DNA of 64,000 bases. Origin: Peromyscus leucopus (lineage: Eukaryota > Chordata > Mammalia > Rodentia > Cricetidae). Of this stretch, positions 42,447-52,995 are shown one piece after another. The position numbers and the translations under genes were made by a program. A model generated the notes under the pieces. That model was not told where the DNA came from. It saw nothing but the letters and a program-made list of their open reading frames with translations, and ran no database searches. Every line of letters starts with the position of its first letter. Position 1 is the stretch's first letter. The stretch is from assembly GCF_004664715.2 (NCBI RefSeq), contig NC_051067.1, positions 70,525,942 through 70,589,941 of the forward strand, given 5' to 3'.

Positions 42447-42807
42447 CTGGGCTGCCAACTCACAAAAAAAAAAAAAGACATGGAAATTTATTATTAATTA
42501 TTAAAGCTCAAAAAAATTGTTAAAGCTCACCCTATAGCTCAGGCTTGTCTCACTAGCTCTTATAACTTAAATTAGCCCATTTCTATTCATCTACATGTTG
42601 CCACGTGACACGAGGCTTTTACCTCTCCTTCTGCATGTCTCCCTCCCTCTGTGTTCAGTTGGAGACCTCCTCTTTCTTCTTTCCAGAGCTCTCTGTCCCC
42701 AGAAATCCCGCCTAACCTCTTCCTGCCTAGCTAATGGCCATCCAGCTCTTTATTAAGCCGATCACAGTGACACATCTTCACACGGTATAAAGGAATATTC
42801 CACAACA
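42447..42807 (-). mobile_element. solo LTR
   Basis: gctgccaactcac and an A-run replace the usual 5' block; then gctcttataacttaaattag, cccgcctaacctcttcctgc, tctttattaagccgatcaca and the terminus ccacaaca. Related to 2229 and 45656. No target duplication recognised because the 5' end is damaged. Confidence 0.75.
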
Positions 42808-43194
42808 CTTGGCCCTTTCGAAAATCTCTTTAAGCAGTGTGTAAAGTGGTCAGGCTATGGAGGGCATGGATAAAGCAGACACCAAAGGAACTAACATTCC
42901 ATGGATGATTATTACATGAATGACTGCTGGCACTATAGAATGGAATTTCCGGTGACCACATCATTCACAGATTAAGGAAGAGCTTAATGTAAATGTAAAT
43001 ACAAAGTGGTCTGAAAAAACTTTGGTGAATGGTGAGATTCAGGATAGGCTACTAAAAAACTCCACACCTTGGCATCTGAGAAAACAAAAGCATGATCTTT
43101 CTCACCGTCTCCTTTTCTTTGAAGTCATAAAACCTTGTTCTAAAAACATCTTCCCTACACCAGAAAAGAAAGGAGTGCACTTGTCCCTAAAACA
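42808..43194. other. no gene or repeat recognised
   Basis: Unique-looking; a plus-strand frame from 43022 runs into the CA array and is not accepted. Confidence 0.5.
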
Positions 43195-43204
43195 CAGACA
43201 CACA

Positions 43205-43238
<34 letters not shown>
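43195..43238 (+). repeat. (CA)n
   Basis: CA array with one CAGA step at its start. Confidence 0.95.
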
Positions 43239-43244
<6 letters not shown>

Positions 43245-43344
43245 GAGGGAGAGAATCTGAACAAAAGGCTTTGCTGAGTTTCCCAGTTTATTACCATCAG
43301 ATCAGACCCCCTTTCTCCACTCAAACTTTTTCAAATATAATTGT

Positions 43345-43523
43345 TTCTTGTTTATTTTTACATGTAGTTATTTAGTTGGGAAGGGGGCATGTGCACATGC
43401 TGTGGTATGGAGGTTAGAGAATAGCTTATGGGAGTCCATTCTCTCCTGCTGTATGGGTTCTAGGGCCAGAACTCGGGTTGCCAGGCTTGGTGGCAAGCAC
43501 CTTTATCCACTGAGTCATGCCAT
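43345..43523 (-). mobile_element. B3 SINE
   Basis: catgtagttatttagttggg, gtatggaggttagagaatag, gccaggcttggtggcaagca and atccactgagtcatgcca on the antisense strand. Confidence 0.8.
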
Positions 43524-43534
43524 CAATTGGGTAA

Positions 43535-44112
43535 AAATGAAAGAGGAGAAAGATTCCACAAAGTTATCCTCTGACCTCCACACATGCACCTTGGCACAAG
43601 GATAGACTGTTGGGGAATATTATTTTAAGTTGTGTTACTTTTGTTTATGTTGCATTTGTTTAACTCTGTGAAGCTGTGTTACTGTGCCTGTGTAAAACAC
43701 CTGACTGGTCTAATAAAGAACTGAACGGCCAATGGTGAGGCAGGAGAAAGAATGGGGGGGGCGGCTGGCAGGCAGAGAGAATAAGTAGAAGGAGAAATCT
43801 GGGAAAGAAGAAAAAAAGGAGCCAGAGAAAGAGGAGGACTCCAGGGACCACCCCCAGCCACCCAGCTACACAGCAAACCATGGAGTAAGAGTAAAATTTA
43901 CAGAAGTAAGAGAATGGGAAAAGCCCAGAGGCAAAAGCTAGATGGGTTAATTTAAAGTTAAGGAAAGCTGGCAAGAAATGAGCCACGCTAAGGCCGGGCA
44001 TTTATAATTAAGAATAAGTCTTCATGTGTGATTTATTTGGGAGCTGGGTGGCAGGGCCCCCCAAAAGTGAAAAAGCCCCCAACAACAATAGACACATTTT
44101 TTAAAAATTTTT
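43535..44112 (+). mobile_element. B3 SINE split by a solo LTR
   Basis: gaaagaggagaaagattcca and tcctctgacctccacacatg are the 3' half of a B3; its tail resumes beyond the LTR. With the B3 at 43345 it forms an inverted SINE pair. Confidence 0.7.
43608..44087 (+). mobile_element. solo LTR with exact 6-bp target duplication
   Basis: 480 bases, tgttggggaatatt to cccccaacaaca, flanked by atagac at 43602-43607 and 44088-44093. It has AATAAA in taataaagaactg about 100 bases in. Its 3' half (gggttaatttaaag; tttataattaagaataag) reads as the reverse complement of blocks in the 21121 and 42447 groups, so all belong to one superfamily. Which strand is transcribed was not determined. Confidence 0.9.
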
Positions 44113-44342
44113 AAGTCACAGACTTACAAGTTTCTTTGGGTCTTCATTTCTGAGGGCTCTTGTATTGTGATTATATTTTTTTAAAATACTCCCTTTTTTC
44201 TTGTTAATTTGCTGTTTGATACAGCAAATTAACCTGGCCATGAACCTTGGAACTGATGAAGAAAATATACTAATTTTCTCATCTATAATGGTGAAAGACA
44301 CACATGCTCAAAATGTAGATAAGAATATGTATTAAAAATTCT

Positions 44343-44498
44343 TACCAGGCATGGCGGCACAAGCCTCCAATCCCAGCACTCAGGGCAGAGGCAGGTGGAT
44401 CTCTGTGAGTCTGAGGCTGGCCTGCTCTACATAGAGAGTTCCAAGACAGGCAGGACTACATACAGAGACCCTGTCCCCAAAACAAAATAACATAAAAT
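44343..44498 (+). mobile_element. B1 SINE
   Basis: accaggcatggcggcacaag, gtctgaggctggcctgctct and gagaccctgtccccaaaac with an A-rich tail. Confidence 0.85.
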
Positions 44499-45250
44499 TT
44501 CTTACCCGATTTTTTTTAAGACAATACACCTTATATTGTCACTAGTATTGACTTTAAATAAATAATTAAATTGATATTTAAATATTATGTGCAGGCACTG
44601 GACTCTTTCCTTTAGACCATCAACACTTTTGTGTCATCGTAGCCTTGATCAGGGCTCTGCTCAGTCCCATTGAGGGAAAATTATTTTCTTCTGGTCAAAA
44701 GAATGGAATGTGCCTCTGGCCTGGAGGGAGATCTGACATTCCAAGCTACCCAAAACATGAGTTAATACAGTTGGGCCAGTCGATCACCTGACTGAGAGAC
44801 CACGGCTCAGAAAGGCAAATTCAGCTAATGCCATGCTAAAGAGATGGGAGGAATAATTATCCCCCAACGACATAATGTGCTTTTCCTTCCCAGAAATCGC
44901 AAACCTGGAATAGGGAGTTGCCACAAGGTTCTCTGACGCCTATTCACCTTGCTGCCTTCTGACTCAGAAGCATGTAACTATTTTTAAACTCTAATTGTCC
45001 CCGAGCTTCTTTCTGAGGAGACTACGAACCTAAGAGGGGACAGTTTTCTCAGTAATTTATGGCACCCAATGTGCAGCTCCTTAAAACTTTTAGTAACACA
45101 AAAACACAGCTTTTCACTGGGGGAAAGTGGAAACCTGCCCCCCCCCCACACCTTTAATCTGTACAACTTTAATTAACTAGGAAATTTCCCCAAATTCTTT
45201 ATTTTACTTAGTCTTGTTAAATGCCACATTTTTTTTAAACTATAATAAAG
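44499..45250. other. no gene or repeat recognised
   Basis: About 750 bases free of known elements, with A+T-rich ends and a mixed centre. Possible unique host DNA. Confidence 0.5.
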
Positions 45251-45252
45251 GG

Positions 45253-45470
45253 GTGAGACAGACAGCTCAGCAGTCAAGAGCACTTGTTCTTGCAGAGGAG
45301 GACCCAAGTTCAGATCCCAGGACATGTGTTGGGCAGCTCACAACTGCCTATGACACCAGCTCCTTGGGATCTAAGACTTTCTTCTGACCTCCACAGGCAC
45401 CAGCACACACATGGCCTTCACTCATACAGACACACAAACATACACACAGATGCAAATAATAATAAAATAT
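45253..45470 (+). mobile_element. B3 SINE
   Basis: ggggtgagacagacagctca, aagttcagatcccaggacat, tcttctgacctccacaggca and an AATAATAAAA end. Confidence 0.8.
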
Positions 45471-45655
45471 CTAAAAACTACAACAGAGACAATAAACACA
45501 AGATAATGATGGAGGAAATTCAACTAAAGTGGTTACACTGAAAGCTTCATACGTTTATAATGGCACCCAGGGACTTGATTGATGAGAAATCTTCTCATGT
45601 CTTGCTCAGCCTAGAAATTTCTCTTTCAATGGAAATAAACAAGTGCATAGCCTAC

Positions 45656-45800
45656 TGTCCCAGGCTTTTTCTTTTTGAGGGGAGCTACCAACCAGCTCCC
45701 AAATTACGACACAGAGATGTATTAGTTTTGAATGCTCAGCCTAGCTTAGGCACGTTTCTGGTAACACATCTTTGCCTAGTTAAAATAATATTCTACAACA
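45656..45800 (-). mobile_element. solo LTR with large internal deletion
   Basis: Both ends are present (tgtcccaggcttttt and attctacaaca) but only 145 bases remain. Flanks gcctac (45650-45655) and gcctgc (45801-45806) match at five of six bases. Blocks gagctaccaaccagctccca and cacagagatgtattagtt are shared with the 42447 group. Confidence 0.75.
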
Positions 45801-45806
45801 GCCTGC

Positions 45807-46519
45807 TTCTCAGAAGCCAGGACAAATTTCCTGTCTAGATGCTATACATACCATAGTGAAGGAGTGCTCTGACCTGTGCTCTCCTGTTCCCTGAGTGTGA
45901 GCCCCTACACAGTAGTCTAGAAAAATACTTTATGGAGAGGACACTTTCTGAGCATGCTTTGTTTAAGGTCATAGTTCAAGAAGGAAAAAACAGCAGACAC
46001 AATCTGAGACAGGATCAGCCCAGGGTCGTGTGGCACAGCTTCAAAAGGCTGAAAGAGCAACTGCAGACATTCTGGCCGTGCTCGTTTCGATATTATAATG
46101 AGCCACCTCAATAGTAGGTGCCTAGAAAGATGAGTTGAATAACTCAGGAGATCTTGGTTGATTCTCCAAAATTTTTAGTTGAAACAAGGAGAAAGAATAA
46201 CTCCAGATGTGAGTTAATGCAGGGGTTTGTCCCAAAGCTAGTGGCTGGGGGAGCTGCAGGACACTCAGAGGTCTCCTGTTTGAAAGTAAAAACATCCAAA
46301 GAGAAGCCCTTCCTGCCCTGGAGCAGAGAAGAGCCCAAGGGAGCATCCCTCTGCCCTCGGAAGCTTTCAACAGTGATGATATTGAAACAGAAGAAAAGGC
46401 CACAAGTTCACAATGTGCACAGCAGTGTGAGGACCCAACAACCCAGCAAGGGTCAGACGCTGATGTGCCCCTTTCATGGGAAGGAAGCGTGACTGGGTGG
46501 AGGCAATTTTAGGGGAAAT
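45807..46519. other. no gene or repeat recognised
   Basis: Unique-looking. Overlapping frames on both strands at 46122-46492 carry no domain I recognise. Confidence 0.5.
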
Positions 46520-46645
46520 GAATGGACTCAGAGTCAGGAAATAGGCTGCGACAGGTTTGCTCTGGGTTCACTGACATCCTCCTTCTTGCCATAAGCATCA
46601 GTTTCCCTGCTCATTGAGATATACGAATAATGGGAAATAAACCTA
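46520..46645 (+). mobile_element. MIR-like SINE, weak
   Basis: atggactcagagtcaggaaa and agcatcagtttccctgctca fit MIR landmarks; the centre is diverged. Confidence 0.4.
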
Positions 46646-46746
46646 CAATTTAAAATCTTCTGAAAGATTCAGCCTTGAAGATAGATAAGGAAAGCCCCAT
46701 CTTGCATTTTCTTCTCCCTTGGGGCTCTCAGCTTAAAGTCCAGAGT

Positions 46747-46895
46747 GGTACCAGGCATGGTAGTGCATGCCTTCAAGCTCAATATTTGGGAGGTAGAGGC
46801 AGGTGGACCTCTGTGTGCTCAGGCTAGCCTGGTTTACATAATGAGTTCCAGGCCAGAAGGCTACATGGTGAGACTCTGACTTAAAAAAAAAAATG
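46747..46895 (+). mobile_element. B1 SINE
   Basis: accaggcatggtagtgcatg, aggctagcctggtttacata and gtgagactctgacttaaaaa. Confidence 0.82.
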
Positions 46896-48285
46896 TCCAG
46901 AGTGGCGTACCTGAGAATATGGTTTTCAGAGGCCCAGCATTAACCAGGCCCTTAGCTGCATGCATTGAGGCATGCCTAACATCCTAGAGTCACTGAACGA
47001 GGACTCTGATATTCGAGCTCTCCACAGAGCCTACTTGCAGCATGGGATGTTCAATTAGCAGCAGAAAAAAGAAAGGACTCCTGATAAGCAGAAGCGACCC
47101 GGCAGTACAGGACGGGTGCAGGATAAGAGTGGCATGGGACCTTCTGAAAGGTCAGCAGACAAAACACACAAGTGCCTGACAAAGGAGGAGAGTAGGCACA
47201 CTGCAGAGACCCTCCCCTTAGGCACACACGGCTAAAGGTTTCACTCAGTCCCCAACAGGGAAGAACAATACGTTCAGAGCAGAACCACACTGGAAGGGAT
47301 TTGGACCCTTTCTGTATAAGGTAGCGCTCACATTCAGCTCAGCAAAAATTAGATCTAGGTCTCTTCCCTTGCCTGCGCTCTGCCATTCTTAATTAACACC
47401 ATTTCTATCGCTATGAAGTTCCAAGCTAAGGAAGCCCTCTAGGTGTTCTTACAGCTGCATTCAGAGAAAAGCCACGTCTGACCAGGAGAGTCCAGATAGA
47501 TCGCCGTGCCCTTCTGAGGCAGACAGGACAAACAATGTCCTTCACCTCACAGAATGCTCTCCTTAATACGCCCTGTGTCACCGTGACTTAGAAATACTTT
47601 TCCGTGCATGCTCTAGAAGGAGAAGAAGGTGGGTTAAATCCAAGGTTTTCAGGCTGCCGACAGCTAAGGAGCAATCTGTCATTTTCTGGATCAGGAAAAA
47701 AAAAAATGTAGTCTGGGGACAATTATTTTGGTCTCTCTTTGTATTCCCTCTGTTTCTGCTTAACATAACACGTCTCGCACAGCCCAGTGGCCTTTAGAGG
47801 ACGCACAAACTTCTCGGACAGGACGCTTCTCTCCAGTCGTCTATTCTCATGCAAATTCGGCCTATAAGTCCTCTGCTTTCTCATTCCGTTCCCATTTTGA
47901 AACATAAAAAGAAGAACCCCCCCCCCAGAAGCCCCATGGTTGCCCCAGAAGGGGTGCAGAGTAGATAACCTTTGTCCCTTTTCCGTCACTAATTCCTGAT
48001 CTGAGCCCAACGTGTTCCCATCGGTGTGGCTTGGGCTTTGTCACCGTCCTCTCGGACGCCCACCACAATTCACATTCATAAAAAGTGAGATTAAAAGTGT
48101 GTGACTGTTGGCCTGAACTCCCGAATTCCACTTCTGTCCCTACTAATGATTCCTTTCCAAGGGCAGATTTTTATCTTAGTAAAGATCTCCCAGCTGGGAG
48201 AACAGTAGAGAAATTACCCCCAGATCTCTCTGAAACCTAAGGGAGTATTTGGTGAATTTAGTAAACTCAAGGCAAAAGACAGTGA
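46896..48285. other. 1.4-kb stretch free of recognised repeats
   Basis: No SINE, LTR or L1 landmark. Several frames of 60-95 codons occur on the minus strand at 47050-48130 but none has a recognisable domain and they overlap one another. Confidence 0.45.
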
Positions 48286-48329
48286 GAGAGGGCTGGGGAA
48301 TAGAGAACTTGCCTGCCATGCATGAAGCT
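48286..48329 (+). mobile_element. ID SINE head fragment
   Basis: gagggctggggaatagagaa and cttgcctgccatgcatgaag are the first half of an ID unit, then the sequence turns to G-runs. Confidence 0.5.
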
Positions 48330-48386
48330 GGGGGGGGGGGGTGGAGTGGGGGTGGGGGATGCGAGGGGAATGGGGGACCCGGGGGT
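48330..48386 (+). repeat. G-rich tract
   Basis: A 12-base G-run is followed by at least five more runs of three to five G, separated by one to five bases; four-tetrad G-quadruplexes are possible on the plus strand. Confidence 0.9.
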
Positions 48387-48644
48387 GTTTTCAACCTTGG
48401 CCCTGCCCCCCTCCCCCAGATCTAAAAAAACCTGACAAGAGAAACATTTATCATTATACATATGGTTATTAATGATCTGCTTTGTACTCTGTGGGAAACA
48501 CACACATATATCTAGGCCCTGTGCTCACGAAACATGGGACCACGTAAAGAGGCTAAAAGGGGCGTTTTTGTTTTGTTTTGTTTGTTTTATTTTAAAGTAT
48601 GGGAGCATGCTTAAAGGGCTTCAGAGGAGGAAAGAATTTAAACT
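48387..48644. other. no gene or repeat recognised
   Basis: C-rich at its start, then A+T-rich with a (GTTTT)n-like patch at 48565-48590. Confidence 0.45.
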
Positions 48645-48745
48645 TTCTGCCCAGTGTGGTAGCATGTGCCTGCAATCCCATCACCCGTGAAGGGGGATCA
48701 AAGAATTAAGAGACCAACTTGAACTACATAAACCCTGTCTCAAAG

Positions 48746-48788
<43 letters not shown>

Positions 48789-48790
48789 AT
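48645..48790 (+). mobile_element. B1 SINE, old, with (AAAT)n tail
   Basis: cccagtgtggtagcatgtgc, cttgaactacataaaccctg, then eleven or so AAAT units. Confidence 0.75.
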
Positions 48791-48989
48791 GATAATTAAA
48801 TAGTTTAAATGTTCCATTTATATTTTTCTAAAAATGCCTTTTGATTAGTTGTATGGAGGCTCAAATGCACCATATTTAATCCAAACTGGTTCAATAGTCA
48901 TCAAAGTCAAAATATATAAAAAATATTTGTGGTGGAATCTACAGCTTCATAATGAACAAAACAGCCAAGGAATTAATCTACCTCGGCGG

Positions 48990-49225
48990 CTATGTGTCCA
49001 GAACTATGCTAAACACTATATGCACGTTCTATGACCCAATCCGACAATGGAAGCGTGAAATGAACAAAATCCAGAGTCAAGGCACAGGCAAGAGAGTCAC
49101 ACAGCAGGGCCTCAGTGAGCAGAGCTCAGATGAACCCCTGTTTCACAGGTAAAAAGGGTTCAGGCAGGCTGAGTAATTTACCCAAAAAAGGGGCAACACA
49201 AGAATTTTAAAATATCCAGTTCTTT
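48990..49225 (-). mobile_element. MIR SINE
   Basis: gtgtccagaactatgctaaa, cctgtttcacaggtaaaaag and tgagtaatttacccaaaaaa keep the antisense MIR order. Confidence 0.55.
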
Positions 49226-49256
49226 CTGTCCAAATGTTTATTACCAAATATCACCT

Positions 49257-49744
49257 TGTGATGATATTTTATTTGTGCACCCCAATAAACTCATCTGGGG
49301 ATCAAAGGAAAAAGCCAGCCACTATATTAAACATAGAGGTCAGGCAGTGGTAGCACATGCCTTTAATCCCAGCATTTGGGAGGCAGAGATCCATCCAGAT
49401 CTCTGTGAGTTCAAGGCCACACTGAGAACAGAGCCAGGCATGGTGGCACATGCCTTTAATCCCAGCACTAATTAACCATAGAGGTCTGGACGTCTGTACA
49501 GACAGACAGGAAGTGATAGGTAGAAAGGAAGTGATGTAGCATGGCGGAGAGAGGAAGTAAGATGGCAGGGCACAGGAAGGTATATAGGCATGAGTATACA
49601 GGAAGTAGCTCTCTCTTGGGCTGAGGATTTCCTAACAGTAAGAATGTGGTTAGTTTCTTTCTGCTTCTCTGATCTTTCAACTTTCACTCCAATATTTGGC
49701 TCTGGGTTTTTTAATAATAAGACTGTTTAGCAATTCATCTTATA
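49257..49744 (+). mobile_element. B1-bearing LTR, copy 2
   Basis: Starts tgtgatgatattttatttgt. A near-complete B1 module at about 49337-49431 (gtcaggcagtggtagcacat) is followed by a second B1 head at 49434-49468. A TATA-like tatatagg lies at 49581-49588, then ctgcttctctgatctttcaa and taataagac near the end. The 3' border is approximate. Confidence 0.82.
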
Positions 49745-49781
49745 CTACCTCCTATTTTTTCTATCAAGCTATATCAATAGG

Positions 49782-50264
49782 TGTAGCGGTAACGCCCGCA
49801 TTACCGATAACCGTTCACCATGTCCGAGCGAAGGGCTGCGGATTAAAAAATAGAGACAAAAGACAGCGGGTCATCCGTACGATTGGATGTCGAATGCCGT
49901 TTATTGAAAGAGGGAAGAAACCTTAAATACGTACAGGCTTACAGCACAAATGGAGGGACCCCAGGAGGGCAGAAGTTTGCTGTCAGTGGTCTACATTCCA
50001 GACTCAATGTTCTACATTATTGCATCTAAGTAGTTAACGCCCAAAATGCAGGATACACAACAAGGAACTTCCCTTAAGCATTCAGAAGGATGGATACCGG
50101 CAGGGAATCTGAATAGGGAGGACACAAGGAACTTCCCTTAAGCATTCAGAAGGGTGGATACCGGTAGGGAATCTGAATAGGGAGGACATCTGATCAAGGT
50201 CAAGCAAGCAAGGCTGCAGCCACTCCCAGTCGGGGGCCGGGGGCCAGGGCCCATGGCGCCCACA
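49782..50264 (-). mobile_element. solo LTR, CpG-rich, with exact 6-bp target duplication
   Basis: 483 bases, tgtagcggtaacgccc to ggcgcccaca on the plus strand, flanked by aatagg at 49776-49781 and 50265-50270. On the minus strand a TATA-like tatttaag (49922-49929) precedes AATAAA (49900-49905), which sets the orientation. A 64-bp direct repeat lies upstream of the TATA. Retained CpGs and the exact duplication suggest a fairly recent ERVK-class insertion. No coding part is attached. Confidence 0.9.
50061..50188 (-). repeat. 64-bp tandem duplication in the LTR U3
   Basis: Units 50061-50124 and 50125-50188 differ at only about two positions (gatggataccggcagg versus ggtggataccggtagg). Duplicated U3 blocks of this size often act as enhancers in retroviruses; that role is inferred. 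Confidence 0.9.
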
Positions 50265-50424
50265 AATAGGAAAAAAATTTCCTCTACTCTTATTTTCAAT
50301 ATTCAAGAGGTCACAAGTTAAAATGATAAAAGATGTTTAAAATATGTTATATTTACATAACACACGTGAGAATTCAGGGAAAAAAGTGTGACTCAAAGAG
50401 GAAGCTGGAATTTGAGGGATATTT

Positions 50425-50662
50425 ACCACCTTTTTCTTTTAGATTTATTTATCTTATTTCATGTATATGAGCACTTTGCCTGTATGTATGAATGTGTGTA
50501 TCATGTGTGTGACTGATGCAGGTGAGGCCAGAAGAGGGCATCAGATCCTCTGATACTGGAGTCGTAGGGTGTTGGGACATACCACATGGGTGCTGAGAAT
50601 GGAACAGATTCTTCCGTAGGAGGAGAAACTGTTCTTAACCACTGGGCCATCTCTCCAGCCCT
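50425..50662 (-). mobile_element. B2 SINE
   Basis: tttgcctgtatgtatgaatg, catcagatcctctgatactg, accacatgggtgctgagaat and the head ccatctctccagcccc. Confidence 0.88.
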
Positions 50663-51198
50663 GTTATTCATCATCTTAATGGGAGATGAACGGGTTGAGG
50701 AGCAATTCTGAGAAAGCAGATGACCTCTGAGAAGGTGTGGAGTAAAGACACTCTGAAAACCCAGAGGATGCCTTTGAAAGAGAAATGGGCTCCGGGGAGA
50801 ATGCACGGGAGATGGGATAGCTCGCTGACCACGTCCTTCGAGCAGACAAAACTAGGGGAGCCCCAGGAATGGGATCCATGTCAACTGAGTGCCACACTTG
50901 AGTGCAGGCAGGTGAGGGATTCCAGCAACTCAACAGCTTCAACTTTGACTTTTTTTTTTTAAATGCCAAAGTGACATGTTTGGGGTGGTGTATCCTGATT
51001 TTCATCAATGTTTAAGAACTCAAACGTGTGACAGTGACAAAAATGAAGACATGTTAAGTTATAAAGATGTTCCGAGGTGTCAGAGTTCACTATGGTGAGA
51101 CTAGGAAAGCAGGAAACTGAGCACAGGAGAGAATGATTTCTTGAGGTTTCAGAAGCCAAAGCTGGAAGAACTGAAGCACAGGCCATATAGTCCAGTCT

Positions 51199-51200
<2 letters not shown>
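50663..51200. other. no gene or repeat recognised
   Basis: Unique-looking; overlapping short frames without a motif. Confidence 0.5.
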
Positions 51201-51257
<57 letters not shown>

Positions 51258-51294
51258 AGGGAGGGAGGGAGGGAGGGAGGGAGGGAGGGAGGGA
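51201..51294 (+). repeat. pure-purine (GA)n(GGGA)n
   Basis: About 50 bases of GA followed by about 40 of GGGA, no pyrimidine on the plus strand. Confidence 0.97.
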
Positions 51295-51416
51295 AAAAAG
51301 AAAGATATTTTTAAAATACTATAAAATTGTTCATGTGATCTTTGCAAAAAATTCTCAGCCCCCTGCTTGTTCTAGATGAAAGCCTAGTGGGGGCCTATTA
51401 TTGTTCATAGTTTTTC

Positions 51417-51555
51417 AGCAGGCATGGTGGCACACACTGTAATACCAGCACTCTGGAAGCAGCAGCAGGAAAATTGTGATTCCAAGGCCAGCCTGGACTA
51501 CATGGTGAGTTTAAGTCCAGCCTGAGCTACATAGCTAGACCGTGTCTCAATAGAA
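51417..51555 (+). mobile_element. B1 SINE, old
   Basis: gcaggcatggtggcacacac, aaggccagcctggactacat and agaccgtgtctcaatag. Confidence 0.8.
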
Positions 51556-51556
51556 C

Positions 51557-51765
51557 ACTAAGAATGTAGCTCAATTGGCAGAACACTTGCCTGGACTGCA
51601 CAAAGCCCTGAGTTCCATCCCCAGTACCACACAGAACCAGGTATGATGGTGCACACCTGTCTCAGAAGGTACAAACAGGAGGATCAGAAGTTCAAGACCA
51701 ACCTTAGCTGCACAGTGAGTTTAAGGCTCGCCTAGGATAATTGAGACCATGTCACGAGGAGCAGA
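51557..51765 (+). mobile_element. ID+B1 (B4-like) composite SINE
   Basis: An ID-like front (gaatgtagctcaattggcag; gttccatccccagtacca) passes into a B1-like rear (aggtatgatggtgcacacct; gttcaagaccaaccttagct) without a tail in between. Confidence 0.75.
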
Positions 51766-52444
51766 GGGAGAGAAGGGGAAGGGAACAGGAGAGGGGAGGG
51801 AGGGGGGGGAGCAACAAAGACTTCTCTGTTAAATGATAAAATTCCGTCCTACAAAGATGGATTGTTCCAGTTTCACTGGCTCTAGCTGGAGCAACGTCCC
51901 CCACAAGAAGCCCGGCCACCGCGGGTATTGACATTGTTTTGAGGGTGTCACAAGGAACTGTTCTTGGTTCTTCCAAATACTTCCTTCTTTAAAAATAAAC
52001 TAGAAAAGGAGAGTGTAACAGTGTTGAATTAACTGACCTTAATCTTGTCTGAATGCTTTGCTTCCTAACCAGCTGGCTTTGGTGTCTGGGGAAGGACTCG
52101 CAGCTCCAGCAAAGAACGGCACACGGGAGGCAGGCTGTCCTTGTCGACAGCAGGAAGGATGTCCCGGGAGGTTGTGTATGTCCTCATGTGTTACTGTACC
52201 ACAGTCCCAAAAATCTAGATGCACCTGGCTTTCCCTCTATTCACAGTAGTGGCAATTTTGTTCCCACACATGTACCCGGTATGAAGAAAGCTCAGTAAGC
52301 TACTGTAAGGCAAAGGCACCCTAGGGTTCAAAGATATTGATTAACGTTGATAGTCATCTCAGGTGAGCTTTTAAAAACATATGCCTGGCATCTAATGCTT
52401 TCAGAAACATTTAGGGGTTATCTCTTTGGATATTAGAGAGATGT
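51766..52444. other. no gene or repeat recognised
   Basis: Starts purine-rich (to about 51815), then unique-looking. Frames at 52039-52298 are short and overlap on both strands. Confidence 0.5.
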
Positions 52445-52590
52445 GGTGCATGTGTGTGTGTGTGTGTGTATGTGTGTGTGTGTGTGTGTGTGTAATTTTC
52501 TTCCTTCCTTCCTTCCTTCCTTCCTTCCTTCCTTCCTTCCTTCCTTCCTTCCTTCCTTCCTTCCTTTCTTTCTTTCTTCCCTTCTTTCTT
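52445..52590 (+). repeat. (GT)n followed by (TTCC)n/(TTTC)n
   Basis: A GT array with one TATG step, then about 85 bases of pyrimidines, running into the antisense tail of a B1. Confidence 0.97.
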
Positions 52591-52591
52591 T

Positions 52592-52735
52592 TTTTGAGAC
52601 AGAGTCTCTCTACTCAGTCCTGACTGTCTGTAACTCACTATGTAGACCAGGCTGGACTCAAACTCACAGAAATCTTCCTGCTTCTATCTTCCAAGTGCTG
52701 AAATTAAAGGCGTGTGCCACTATACCTGACTGGTG
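52592..52735 (-). mobile_element. B1 SINE
   Basis: ttgagacagagtctctctac, gtagaccaggctggactcaa, and the head ttaaaggcgtgtgccactat. Confidence 0.85.
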
Positions 52736-52913
52736 TGTATCTATTTTCATTTCCACTCAAGGACCTGTAAACATAAAACATCCACTCAAAAGGCCAGCAG
52801 CTACCTTATGATCCATGAAAGTAGCCTGGAAGCCTCAAAGCATAGATCCTGTAGATGCCCCTGTCTAAGATCTCACCGGATTTAGCTAGAACAAAAGTGA
52901 TCTGTCACTATTG

Positions 52914-52932
52914 TGATGGTTTGAATGAGAAA

Positions 52933-52995
<63 letters not shown>

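Noticed and set aside
50061..50188. Independent minisatellite
   Set aside because: The two 64-bp units lie wholly within an LTR bounded by a target duplication, so they are part of its U3.
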